Below are positions 46,198-57,961 of a stretch of DNA of 64,000 bases, piece by piece. Numbering within the stretch: the first letter of the stretch is position 1; the number at the start of each line of letters is the position of its first letter. The notes beneath the pieces were generated by a model. The model was not told where the DNA came from. It made no database searches and was given only the letters and a program-made list of their open reading frames with translations. Origin of the DNA: Maratus speciosus (lineage: Eukaryota; Arthropoda; Arachnida; Araneae; Salticidae); contig OZ010786.1 in assembly GCA_963932465.1 (NCBI GenBank), forward strand, positions 532,521,073 to 532,585,072, given 5' to 3'. The translations under genes and the position numbers were made by a program.

Positions 46198-46687
46198 ATT
46201 CTAACAGAAAAAAAAGTACCGATTCTCAATCTGGCTAATATAGGGCTTTAAAATTTACCAGGTCTCAATTATAGATGCGAGCAGAACCAAAAGTGATTCC
46301 ATTGTAAGTAGAAAAATAGACTATAAAGAATGAATCCTTCTTATCTTTTTATTATCAATAGATAAAATTCGTTATTTTATTATTTGGCTGTTTCTAGAGA
46401 TACGATAAAATAATTAACACATTATCATCATTTAAACAATACCTTACACCTTTTAAATTTAAGTAAATAGTAAAAGATACATTTATTAAAAATATTCTTA
46501 AATAAACTGCGTTTGTTATTTGCACTTGAAAGAATAAGAAAATTATATTTAAATTATGCACTTTAGAAATCAGAAATTAGATTATTTTAAATTTCACATC
46601 CATTACGTACATGATGTGAATTCGCGTCATAAATGTAGATTAGAACAGGACTTTCTCACAGAGACATACATTTTTAGAACACACAGG
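44781..46687. other. AT-rich DNA with simple-sequence runs
   Basis: Poly-A at about 44878-44907 and 46166-46195, poly-T at about 45893-45914. A weak similarity links about 44930-44970 (CAGAATATAGATGCGGG) with about 46258-46280 (CAATTATAGATGCGAGC), each just after a poly-A run, suggesting further copies of a diverged repeat. No gene seen. Confidence 0.45.
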
Positions 46688-47812
46688 TCCAGGCACTAGG
46701 GAATTGTACCTAGTAAAATTAATGGTAGTTCTGGAAATCGGCTTACTTTATGTTTTTTGGGTCTCTGAATCCGAATTTGTAACTTCTCACCAAAATGTCC
46801 CCCGGCAACCCCGCTAAAGTTTGGTAAAAAGTCCCCCAAAAAAGGTTTTTATATAAAAAAAAAACATTTTTTTTATTGTTTTTGAAGAAAAGTATCTAGA
46901 AATTCAGAAAGTAGACAAAATTTAAAACAAATTAGATATATGACATTGAGACTTAGGATGAAGGAGAAGAGGGGATCTGCCTCGGAACATGCGCGCGGGG
47001 CTGTGTGGACTAAGTTGCGCAATTCCACTTAACCACTCACACGTTTACATTCGTCTTCCCATCTCCCCTCCGAACTTTCCTTATGAGGTTTACTTTAAGT
47101 TTTTTGGGTCGCTGAATCCGAATTTTTAACTTACCCCCCAAATCCCCCCCCCGAAAACCCCCAAAATAGTTGTTATTAACTTAAATTTCTTATTGTTTTA
47201 GGGGGGAAATATTACGAAATTCAGAAACTAGACAAATTTGCCACAAACAGGATATATGACATTATGACGTATGATAAACGGGAAAAGAGGGAGCTGCCTC
47301 CGAACATTCCCCGCATGCTTTGCTTAAAAAACAAATTTTTTCAAAAGATAAATTTTTCGGGGGGTTGCCGGGTGAAATTTTGGTGGGAAGTTACAAATTC
47401 GGATTCAGAGACCCAAAAAACATAAAGTGAGTCGAAATACAGAACTAGTATTAATTTTGCCAGGTAATTTCCCCTATTGCCTGGACTTCATGCCCCGCAG
47501 TGCATGTTCAAAGGCAGCCCTCCCCCTCCCCGTTCATCCTACGTCATAATGTCATAGATCCTATTTGTTGCAAATTTTGTCTAGTTTCTGAATTTCTATA
47601 TACTTTTCCCCTGATTTTTTAATAAAAACCTTCTTTGGGGGTGGGGGGGGGGGGGAATTTTACCAAAATTTGGGGGGGGGGTTGCCTGGGGAAATTTTGG
47701 TGGGAAGTTAAAAATTCGGATTCCGCGACCCAAAAAACATATAGTGAGCCTTTTTCCAGAACTACCATCAATTTTGCTAGGTAGAGCCCCTATACGGTCT
47801 CTATTGCCTGGA
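46688..47812. mobile_element. Compound G-rich foldback element
   Basis: The left end TCCAGGCACTAGGGAATTGT, then TGGTAGTTCTGG, is inverted at the right as CCAGAACTACCATCAATTTT..TATTGCCTGGA. The block TTTTTTGGGTCTCTGAATCC appears forward at about 46754 and 47100 (variant) and inverted at about 47400 and 47720. A second right-type end lies at about 47455-47495. Middle blocks (GACATTATGACGTATGATAA near 47250; its complement near 47540) also pair. I read it as two or more copies of one foldback family joined together. No ORF. Confidence 0.7.
47637..47691 (+). repeat. G-run cluster
   Basis: Uninterrupted or nearly uninterrupted G runs at 47637-47655 and 47672-47681, then CCTGGGG. The plus strand has ample G tracts for quadruplex formation. 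C-run counterparts lie near 46800 and 47145 on the opposite arm of the foldback. Confidence 0.8.
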
Positions 47813-47996
47813 CTATATACACACATTTTCTGAATTTTATTTTTCAAAGTAAAATCACAAAAATATGTTTTTTGTATTGCTTTGTACTTATCTAATTTTA
47901 GACAAGTTATTTTCCTGCATCTTCAAAAATATTTTATTAAGAAATACTTTTATATTTCGTTTATCGATTCCTATTTAAAATAATGTCAACATACCT

Positions 47997-47999
<3 letters not shown>

Positions 48000-48034
<35 letters not shown>
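48000..48034. repeat. Poly-T tract at the left edge of the right segmental copy
   Basis: 33-34 T residues. The duplicated block begins about 150 bp to its right. Confidence 0.8.
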
Positions 48035-50252
48035 AGTAAATTTTTTGTAACACATTAAATGTTAGATTGAATTCACTGATGTTACTGAAATAATTTGATG
48101 TCAACAGATCTCATTTTGCTATCTTTATGATCGTTATTTTTACGCACTTTTATGTAATTAATATGTAAAATAAAATCGTGTACACGGATAACATTTGCAA
48201 GACCGTGCTGAGTTTAAATTGACTAACAATCTTCCCTTTCCTAGTAGCGAATTTTTATGGTATTGTTTGTTCAAATGTTTACAAGATAATTCAGGGACAG
48301 GATTCACATTCTTAAGACAGTAATTATTTAAAAATAAACTATTAATAAACAAGATATATTTCGAAAGTGAACATGAGATTAGCTTTAAAGATCAGTTAAA
48401 AAAATAATCAAAAGAGTATGAGGAAATATTTAAAATAATCTTTTGGGACACAGTAATTGGTACGATGTATAAGGTTTTTTTACAAACCATATATGTGATT
48501 TGTCTGGGTCTGTAGACAGATTATTAGAATGAAAAAAATATTATGTTACCTCATTTAATTATTTGTATGTTTTGCTTGATAACACCACATAACATTTCGA
48601 ATATAAAAGTGTTTTATTTGCAATTACTTACATTAACAAATACCCTCTGTCTTCGCAATGTAGTTTCTGTAGAATAAACTGTGTGGTTTTACAACTTATT
48701 TATAAAATATATTATTAACGAAAAATTTATGGAATTATAATATTAAAATTATTATAAATTGAATTTGAAACCGGTCTTAAAATTACTGACTTTTTATTTA
48801 TTTTTTTCATTTATAGGATGTTAGTTTTTATTTAAATCAACAAACAAACATTATTTTATTATATTACAAAAATAAATGTATATACCTAATGAACGAGCGT
48901 AGAACGAGTCAAAGTGATAACGAAACATTTTAATGAATCTTGGAATGCGTTATAAGCTTCAATAGAATGGCATGAACTTTTATCGAAATGACAGAAACTT
49001 TAGTTCGCAACGTCCATTTCTCGGAATAATTCGGACAGTTATAGGTTTCCGAAGCTTTCTCATCACCCTTACGTAAGATAGGAATTTTAATTATTTTGCG
49101 CATCAGAAAAGGGATAAAATGATTAAGTGAAAATTGTACTGGTATAGCTTCGGTAGAGTAAAACATATTTATGATAAATAAAATAATAATTTACTTCAAT
49201 AGTGATAAAAGAAAACAAATATGATATTTACAATAAATATGTAATAAAGTTTTTTACTCATATATAAATAATTAATATGAATTATTCCAAATTTATTTAA
49301 GTAGACATATAAATACATGCTGCATAAATGCACTAGTAAAAAAAAAAACAAAGTATACGAGATAAATATTTGAAAGTAAAAACTTGCGGTAATATATGGA
49401 ATTATTTTGGTATGCTGTACACTGAATATAGTGAGTGTATTTTTTATTTTCTTTTGTGAAAATAACGTATATTTATTTTTTAATGATTTTGAATAAGCAA
49501 GCATTTTTAGATATAATTTTGCATTTTTTCCGTAGAACTTGAAGACTCAAACTGAAAGACAAGACTGAAATATCGTGTTCGCTACAGAAATCTATGCATT
49601 TGAATTAAATGTACTGAAAATAAAAAAAAAACTTCAAAATTCTGTGAAACCTTACTATAGTACAGATGTTTCCAACCTGTGGCCCTGATGGCTCAACGGG
49701 GAATTTTCAATGTCTCCACCACGCAATAGGAAAATAAGGAAAATTTGAACGAAACAAACCAAATTTGTAGCAGTGGGTTCTTTGTTGCAAAAACATCTAT
49801 AAATTGATATCCACTTTCAACTACATGAATTCTTTTAATACAAAAATCTTTATTTTCCTTCAAATATTTCAATTTCAAACATTAATTCCTACAACCACTC
49901 TATTTTTATGATTTTCCCTCACAAAATGTGACGAATGGATTAATATATGTAAAGTTAATGTAAGAAATCATAAATTGCATTCTGTATAAAAAATTTACAA
50001 TTTCACTTCATCAACTCTTCTCATTGTGATTTAGGTCGAAGTGTTAACAAATAACTCCACGTTTCACGCTTAGCACGGTCATTGTTTCGAAGAAACCATT
50101 TTGACCTGATAGACAAAACGACATATATTTTTTTTTCAATATGTAGCTTAACATAACGTATACTTTATAATAAACTATATTATAATAATAACACGACATT
50201 AAAAAGCAGAAAAAACAACGTTTAAAAATGCACAAAAATACATGAAAAGCAG

Positions 50253-50297
50253 CAAACAGCTGTTTCGAATCTCCGAGCTAGATTCTTCTTCAGTGCA
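50253..50297 (-). ncRNA. Hammerhead-ribozyme-like motif in the Penelope 3' region
   Basis: The minus strand reads TTGCA, CTGAAGA (core, 50293-50287), one extra A, stem II GAATCT with loop AGCTCGG and AGATTC (6 bp perfect), GAAA (core, 50266-50263), CAGCTG (self-complementary, as in minimal dimerising hammerheads), TT, then TGC, which pairs with GCA of the first segment. Penelope-like elements are known to carry hammerheads in their terminal region. The extra A after the CUGANGA box and the short 3 bp inner stem I make activity uncertain. Confidence 0.5.
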
Positions 50298-50502
50298 ATA
50301 TAGGGAAAACTAACAGCGTGCAAGAAAAAGCAAGGCTGAGCAAAATGATAGACGGAGTCGTGCTGCTTTATATACCCGATGCGGGTGGCGAAGGCGCCAA
50401 AAAACAACCAATGAGAGAGATGCAGTGGAAACGACTGGGTGAACAAGTAGCGACATCTACCGGAGAAGGAGAGAAAAAGAAACCAAAAAAGGGGAAATTA
50501 AA

Positions 50503-51115
50503 TTAATGCTTTCCAAATACTTGGGAAATCAGGAGTACTAAGTCATTGACGAAAGAGTGCGAATTTTTCATGATGTGGTAAGCTTCCCAAAAATCAAGAT
50601 CGAGGTTAGAAGAACATTTCTGGATAATGATTGCTGAAGAAAAATCGAACCTATGTTGAGAAGACCAAGAATGTTGAGCAATAGAAGAACGTTTAAGCTG
50701 CTGATTTTTAACATAACCTTCATGCTCTTTTAAACGAAATCTAAGAGCACGTTTAGTCTGCCCACTATAAGAAAGGCCACACTGGCAAGAGATTTGGAAA
50801 ATACTCCAGTTATCTAGGCGATCAGCGGGGTGTTTGAGATTCGAAAATGTAATTTTATTAACAGAGGGGAAAATAACATTAAAATCAAACCTTCTTAAGA
50901 TTTTATAAACTTGCTGACTGATTTTAGGAAAAAATAGTAACACAACTGAAGTATTAGAGTTTGAATTTGAAAGCTTTTCAGAATGGCCTGATTTCGTCAA
51001 TTTCTTATAAATAGAATCAACAATATTAGAGGAATAACCACGATCAATAGCAATCGCTTTAAGGTAATTAAGTTCAGCACTAAGTAACTGAGGAGTGGAA
51101 CAAATATTGGTAGCC
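50503..51115 (-). pseudogene. Penelope-like GIY-YIG endonuclease domain
   Basis: In the frame following the RT break, the linker QLLSAELNYLKAIAIDRGY leads into the domain. CQCGLSYSGQTKRALRFRLKEHE corresponds to the Cx(C)GxxYIGxTxRxLxxRLxEH core of the GIY-YIG nuclease; here the second half of the signature reads YSG, not YIG. AQHSWSSQHRFDF and DFWEAYHIMKN follow, matching the conserved HxxxxxHxFDF and E-A-x-x-I elements. The open stretch ends in a stop at 50503. It would nick DNA for target-primed insertion. Confidence 0.85.
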
Positions 51116-51790
51116 CGAAAAAAAGGTATTGAAAGCAGTGAATTTCAGGTTAGGGGGATGAGAAGAATACCTGTGAGGTGGGAAACTGACAGCAAAAGGT
51201 TTACGAAACACGGTAGTCTGAAAGCAATTTTCACAACGAATAACAAAGACATCCAGGAAAGAAAGACAGTTATTGGTCTCAATTTCAGAGGAAAATTGAA
51301 TACAGGGATCAATGGTATTCAAAATAGAGAGAATATGATTAATATCCGAATTCATTTCAAAGAGGACATAAACATCATCAACATAACGGGCATAGAATGG
51401 AAATTTTAAAATTTCAAAAAGTTTGACCTCAAAATAGTGCAGATAAATATCGAATAAAATTTGACTAAGAGGATTACCCATAGCCAAACCGTCAATCATA
51501 CGGAAGAAATTACCATTGAAAACAAAAGTATTTTGCGACAAGCAAGCTCGAGTGAGAAGGATAAGTTCCTCGATTTCAAATTAAGAGAAATGGAATTCAC
51601 AAAGCCTTTTGTTGAGGCAATCTAAAGCCCCCCCCCCACAACCGTTACGTTTGTAAATAATGATTTAACATAAAAAGAAACAATCATGTGAATCTGCGGC
51701 TTAAAATTATGAAGTTTTTTAACAAAATCAAAAGAATTCTTAACAGTGAAACAGTTACTGCTCAAAAGTGGATAAAAAACAGAAACTAAA
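51080..51790 (-). pseudogene. Penelope-like reverse transcriptase remnant
   Basis: Upstream part (about 51790-51655): CFTVKNSFDFVKKLHNF, then VKSLFTNV, a Penelope RT motif. A C-run on the plus strand (10 Cs near 51632-51641) marks a likely frameshift. Then a stop TAA at 51581-51583 interrupts the frame shortly before DGLAMGNPLS (the GLAMGSPLS-type motif), FYARYVDDV with catalytic YVDD (51374-51385), and CLSFLDVFVI followed by RKPFAVS, as in the family's FLDV..YRKPT region. The frame is lost again in a T run near 51122 and ends at 51080. RT copies the element RNA into the target site. Confidence 0.85.
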
Positions 51791-51875
51791 TACTTAGTAA
51801 TAATATCATAAATTTACTAAGATTATTATAATTTTGTAACTTTGAAAAAAAAAAAAAAAAAAAAAAAAAAAACAC

Positions 51876-52728
51876 CAATTTTAAGCACCAGCATACCCAC
51901 ATTATGTACTCAATGAAGAAATCATGGATTTTTGCCGTCGAACAATCGTGATGGAAGAGCGGAAGGTCAGGCTGTCGTCCATTGGAATGTTTCCCGAAGC
52001 ATAAATAATAAAAGCCGATAGATGCGCCAAAAAGTTTATAAATCGACAACATAATGCACCAAATTCCTCTAGTTATAAGTGATCCATGTGCGGGCAGCTG
52101 CTACATAGTAAAATGTACCACTAGATGTTACTTACTAGAACAAATGATGAAGATTCAGGAAAAACAAGCACTCCAGGTGACGTGGTTTATATAAGCAACT
52201 CAATAATCGTGAAATTCTTCATCTCCTAGCACATGCAACGAGTTATATACTTGCGAAAACTGCAAGTGTATGAGTACAATACACGATAAATGACAAATCG
52301 TGTAAAAAGTAGCCGGAAGGACGCGATGAGAGCAGAATACGATAGGACCTAGCTCCGGGGGGAGGGGGGAAGTGCAGGTGACGACGATACGCACTATATA
52401 GTTTCGGCGTCAGAATTATTGCGCAAACAATGGCTGGCGGAATTTGCAAGGAATGATGGGAATAGAACACCAAAGTACAAATCATATAAAAAAACAATCG
52501 AAAGTAAAGGAATTTATTTTTAGAATAAAATGAAAAAGTAATTTAATGGGTTTTATGTGGTGAGGCGAATGAATTAAGGTTTTTAGACTAATAAAAGAAT
52601 GCAAAGTTTTAAATGCATGAAATAAAAGACAAAATATATAAGATATTATTAAAGATGGGTAAAAAAGGAAAAATGTTAAGAATTTGGAATAGTTTTACTA
52701 ATATAAAAGGGCGAAAATTTTTATTTTT

Positions 52729-52734
<6 letters not shown>
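51876..52734. other. Unassigned insertion in the right segmental copy
   Basis: No counterpart exists at 19.09-19.12 kb of the left copy. A less AT-rich block (51890-52450) contains CTCCGGGGGGAGGGGGG. The overlapping frames on the minus strand are not recognisable. I found no clear inverted or direct ends. Confidence 0.4.

Positions 52735-52784
<50 letters not shown>
52735..52784. repeat. (TA)n microsatellite
   Basis: About 25 uninterrupted TA repeats. Frames running through it (YIYIYI) are artefacts. Confidence 0.95.
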
Positions 52785-52786
<2 letters not shown>

Positions 52787-53249
52787 GAGTTCAAATTTAA
52801 TGTGAAACATTTTGTCTGATCACACTTACACATCGTACCAGAAAACAAGATACTCATTTGTTTATTTAAATCAGTGATTCACACATGCACTTTTGCTAAT
52901 AACATTGCCCTACATTTTACATAATTAACCTTCCAAAATCTATTCTCACGACTTACATTTATCAAAATATAATGTCCGATAACAAATACTATTCACATCC
53001 TAATTTTCTATCTGGATAATAATGTAGCTAATTTATCTTACATTCAGAATCTTGAGAAAGAAATCTACCATAACAATTTTTTAAGCATAAAGCACTTAGA
53101 AACTGACATTTTTAAGTATTTGATAGCATTATGTCTGAGATAATGCGTTCGTAATTAAATTACTTTTTAAATCAATTGTCTCATAACCATCTTTGTTTTT
53201 GTAATGCAAAATATATTTCTATGTACCAAAAACAAATGTGTTCGTTTTA

Positions 53250-54160
53250 ATTGCTCTAAAAACAATATAATTTATTCTATAAAAGCCGTTACTTTTAATA
53301 ATAAGTAAAGAATATTGAAATAATATTATTTAACCTATATATTAACTACACATGGATGCTTAAACACTTTCTTTAATAAGTCTTTTTACTTAGCATATAT
53401 GTTGTTTAATTTTGTTTTGCAATAGTTCTTTTTTTTAAGAAACAAAAGACTCTAATTAACTTAAGCTAATTCTTTTCCCGTTGGCAAATGTAATAAAAAG
53501 GTTTAAAAAATTAAATAAATTATTCTTATATTATATACTGTATAAATATAAAGAACTGAAATTATTATTTATTTTTTATAATATATGTTCGGAAAAAAAA
53601 AACTTAATAAAAATACTTTTATGTTTATCATGAAAATTAATTTTATTTATTTCTTGTTTACATCAGTAAAATTCTTCAATGAAAACTGAAAAACAATACG
53701 AAAAAATAACACTAAAAACAATATAATTTATTCTATAAAAACCTTTACTTTTAATAATAAGTAAAGAATATTGAAATAATATATATTATTTAACCAATAT
53801 ATTAACTACACATGGATGCTTAAATACTTTTTTCAATAAGTCTTTTTTATTATCATATATGTTGCTTAATTTTGTTTCGCTTTTTTTTTTTTAAGAAAAC
53901 AAATACTCTAACTAACTTATGACAATTCTTTCCCGTTGGCAAATATAATAAAAAGTTTTAAAAATTTGAATAAAGTATTCTTATATTGCATACTGTATAA
54001 ATATAAAGAACTGAAATTATTATTTATTTTTTATCACATGTATACAGAAAAAAAATCAAACTTAATAAAAATACTTTTATGTTTATCATGGAAATAAATT
54101 TTATTTATTTATTGTTTACATCAGCAATATTATCCAATGACAACTGAAGTCAATTACAAG
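53250..54160. repeat. Tandem duplication, about 455 bp units, right copy only
   Basis: CTAAAAACAATATAATTTAT starts both units (about 53262 and 53713), and both then share GTAAAGAATATTGAAATAAT and AACTACACATGGATGCTTAA in the same order. The corresponding left-copy region (about 19565-20060) is single. Confidence 0.8.
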
Positions 54161-54420
54161 ATCATTAGCTTTTATAATCAAAAGAAAAGAAGCTGCGGTA
54201 ATCAAGTCTGGATGTTTGCCAAGTTGTGAGTCCTTGAGCATTTTTATCTTTTACAAATTATAATTAATAATTAATACTTTTCAGAGAATCAAAAAAGTTT
54301 CTTTTTTTTTTTTTTTAGAAGATAGTATGAAAGTTTGGTAAAAATATGAATATCTGAATTAATAAATAAATGTATGTGTTTTATTCTTTTTACAATACAG
54401 TCTTTTCATAGCTGCCAACC

Positions 54421-54636
54421 TTCCACTAATTTTCCGTAATGTCAGGATTAATTTGACTCAGGTTAGCCAAGTTTCGAACCAGAACATTTATTTCATGAAT
54501 GCTTATTGATTTAATTTCAGGTTTCTGCGTGGAACATATTTAATTTAATTTCTTTAAAAAATTTCTGGTTCGAAACCTGTTAAACCTGGGTCAAAGTAAC
54601 GCAAGTATTACGGAAGAATAGTTTGAGGTTGCCACC
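54421..54636. mobile_element. 216 bp foldback MITE with TA flanks
   Basis: Left arm GCTGCCAACCTTCCACTAAT..TTCCGTAAT..GGTTTCGAACCAGAA-type sequence pairs with the right arm TTCTGGTTCGAAACC..ATTACGGAAGAATAG..GGTTGCCACC. TA lies on both sides (54419-54420, 54637-54638). The left segmental copy has no similar insert near 20.3 kb. Confidence 0.75.
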
Positions 54637-55469
54637 TATGTCTTTTTAGTTATTCAAATATCCAACTTAAATGTGGAAATGATATTATTTCTTATGTTCT
54701 TATTACCAGATTAATTTCTACTAATTTTCGAGGGATTTACTCAGTTAATTAAGTGCAATTGTATGTTAGGATTGAATGATGGATTAAATATCTCCGTCAA
54801 ATATGTGAAATGGGGTACATTTATTAAATTTGTGACCTCATCATGTGAATAAGTATTCTATAAATATAAAAATGCAGTTTTTCGAAAAGTTGACAACAGT
54901 GTTAAAAGTGCAGTATAAATTCTTTTATAAATTAAGGAAAAAATAACCCCAAGATGTTCACGAGTTGAGCTCGCTGCTTTGTTTGAGCATTGAGCTCTTT
55001 CAGTCATAGTGATTGGAAAAGTGTTTATGGCTTCAGTTTGTTTCACTGTTGATCTGTATATTATCGGCTCTAACTATCGTAAATATGCCCGTATTGTCAT
55101 GTAATTGTTATACCACATTGACAGCATGTTCGATTTTGAAAATGAAGTGTGAACCAACTTACAATTCGTTTACTGACTCAAGAGAAAGAATTTCGTAACA
55201 AAAGAAAAAGTCGTTTGTAGGTCCTTTTAATAACATCGCACTGTTTCAAACTTAGTGAAATTGATATTCTCTACTTAACTTGACTTCAACATATTTTCAG
55301 TTGATGTTTCAAGTTGCATGTGTCGTTCTTTTACCGCAACGTACAAATTAAATCCATTACATTAATATTTAATGGAAAAAATTGTTTTCTGTACATTATC
55401 AAGCTATTAGAAAAATTTAAATATATAAAAATTGATAATGATCACAAAAACGTAATAAAGGACCTACAA

Positions 55470-56067
55470 TGTGTATAAATTATTGAGGGCTTAGCATTTG
55501 TCGTTTAATTTTAGAGACAGAGAAAACAACGTCATAATATGACTCATTATCTTAGATAATTTTCGGAAGAGCGCTTCCAACTGTGGCGTGCATTTTTTTA
55601 ATTTGCAAATATTTAAAACACAATGCTATAGATTATATTCTATAGATACATATTTTTTTCGATCATATATTTAATTTGCGCAATAGATGTCACAAAAAAC
55701 CACCGGATATGGAGACCAATTGCTGAAAATATATATTTTCACAGCGTTACTTTTTTTAAATTGTTTATTTAGGTATTATATTTAATTGTGTGAAAACATT
55801 CAATTTCAAACCAAATTATGTTACCGTTGCAAAATGTTTCATAATATGTTAAACACACAATGTTAACATTTGTTTGTGTATAAATTATTGAGGGCTTAGC
55901 ACTTGTCATTCGATTTTAGGGACACAGAAAACAACGTCATAATATGACTCATTATCAAAAATAATTTTCGGAAGAGCGCTTCCAACTGTGGCATACATTT
56001 TTTAATTTGAAAACATTTAAAACACAATGCTATAGATTATATTCTATAGATACATATTTATTTCGAT

Positions 56068-56115
<48 letters not shown>

Positions 56116-56310
56116 CGCCATAGATATCACAAAAAACTTCCGAATATGGAGATCAATTGCTGAAAAAATATATTTTTTACAGCGTTACTTTTTTTAAATT
56201 GTTTATTTAGGTATTATATTTAATTGTGTGAAAACATTCAATTTCAAACCAAATTATGTTACTGTTGCAAAATGTTTCATAATATGTTAAACTCATATTG
56301 TTAACAATTG
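55470..56310. repeat. Tandem duplication, about 405 bp units
   Basis: TGTGTATAAATTATTGAGGG begins both units (55470 and 55875). They share GGAAGAGCGCTTCCAACTGT, ATGCTATAGATTATATTCTA and TCAATTTCAAACCAAATTAT. The second unit gained a (TA)n run. Divergence is low. Confidence 0.85.
56071..56112. repeat. (TA)n microsatellite
   Basis: About 21 TA repeats inside the second 405 bp unit. The first unit has only TCATATATTTAA at this point, so the run expanded after duplication. Confidence 0.95.
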
Positions 56311-57961
56311 TTTAAAATAAACAGAAGCAACATTATTACTCAATGATGTGTGACACTTACATTTGATTTATCAGGTATTTAGAGCAACAGGACAATGATA
56401 AAAATAAAAAGGATAAATAATATTTCTGTACATTTAATATACTTTCAGATACAGCCAAATACTGTCTTTATGCATAACGCAATCCAATGCATCATAGAAC
56501 TTAATTCGACCCCTTAACCATATTTTCTTCTTGAATTTTTAACGCTTATCATTAAATTTCAACAAAGATATTTTTAAATATCAAAGCTTGAAAAAATTTA
56601 TTTCATCATTTAAAATTTATTTTTTAAATTCTTCAATAAGAATTTTACTGAAAAGAAATAGTTAAAATTAACTCACTTATAGCATTTTAAATGAAGAACT
56701 ATATATTTCTTCATATAGCATACGATACATTTAAGAATATAATATTTAATTATAATCTTATGCATAATTATTTCTGCTTGAATACATTATATAATTAGGA
56801 ATTATATATATTAAATTCTTTTTGTATAAAAAATATTAAATCAAAGCAAAAATAGTCCGGAAAAATATGAATATCTTGTTTAGAATTTTGCTATTCAAAA
56901 CAAATTCTACTTTTATTGTAAATATTTTTTTTTTTTATTTTATACTAAGAATTAGACTTTTAAAATTAAAAATTATACTTTTAATATTTGCAAAGGAAAT
57001 TTAATATATTACTCCTCTAAAATTATATTACACATTAAATTTGCATATGTAATGATAGCGCTAGAATGTTTTAATGCATAACACACTATCTACGTTCATT
57101 TAAAACGCGTGTTTAAATGTCAGAAACTTCAATTCTTTTTGGTACTGTCACGAATTAATTGGAGAAAAACATCTCCCCGAAGCATTATCGTTAATGTATA
57201 ATGTGGAACGCAATACACTGGAAGATTCAGATAGCCGCTTGGCAGTGACATCTAACTGATTTATGACATCTACTTTTTTTTCTGTATGCCCTTTTTCAAC
57301 ACGTCTGAGGAACATCGTATTGTGCTCTCATTTGTTGTGCAAAAGGTTAAAAAAGCCATATGTAGCATTTCAAAGTTTAAGTGATATCACCTAAATTAAA
57401 ATTTAGCTAGCTAATGATTTCAAAAGGCTGTGTCAATGGCTTTAAAGAGATAGCCCGAAGTGGTTAAATAAACATTACTACTTTTTAATAATTATTTCCT
57501 AGATCGCTTTTTAAAAACTATCTTACAAAATTAAATAATGACACTGCTTTACATATTTTATTACATTTCATAATTATTTTAGCTTTTTAGTTTTTTAAAT
57601 GTAATGTTAAGAAAACACAAGTTGTGTTTTTAAAGCTAAATTTTACTTTGTTTATTATGTTCATATGGGTTTCATTTTAATTATAATTAATTAATACGCT
57701 GTTACATTGTACCTAATAGAGGTATTATAGTAAAAAAGCCCTGGAATGTTTTTTCCATAAATAAATTATCTTGTTTATTAAAACATCCCTGTCCTATAAA
57801 TTGACTATTTTTTGTCCACATTTTTTAAGTATATACAAATTTAATTTGTTTTAAAGGAAGAAATAAAAATAGAATACTAGAATAAGTATAATATATAAGA
57901 TATAACTTTGAGAATAATCTATAATTTTAATCATTTTTTGAATTGCATTATTTGATTTTTT
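56311..57961. other. AT-rich DNA without recognisable gene
   Basis: Short frames only. No RNA gene or element ends seen. Confidence 0.45.

Larger units (their letters stand above)
50222..51815 (-). mobile_element. Penelope-like element, 5'-truncated
   Basis: Minus-strand element with RT followed by a GIY-YIG endonuclease and a 3' region ending in a hammerhead-like motif, the defining order of endonuclease-bearing Penelope-like elements (family knowledge). Only the part from RT onwards is present; near 51820 the sequence returns to segmental-duplication sequence (TTATAATTTTGTAACTTTGA). At the other side duplication sequence ends near 50215. The element sits between blocks that match 14.59 kb and 19.07 kb of the left copy. 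Confidence 0.85.
48150..55500. repeat. Segmental duplication, right copy (partner 9.2-21.3 kb)
   Basis: Same order and orientation as the left copy. It lacks the left copy's tRNA-like array, TA-flanked element and mariner remnant, so it preserves their pre-insertion sites. It carries its own insertions: the Penelope-like element (50222-about 51815), an unassigned 0.9 kb (about 51875-52785), a foldback MITE (54421-54636) and a local tandem duplication (53250-54160). Divergence is substantial, with many substitutions and small indels. Confidence 0.75.

Noticed and set aside
52609..52857. Frames with YIYIYI repeats on both strands
   Set aside because: Products of the (TA)n microsatellite.
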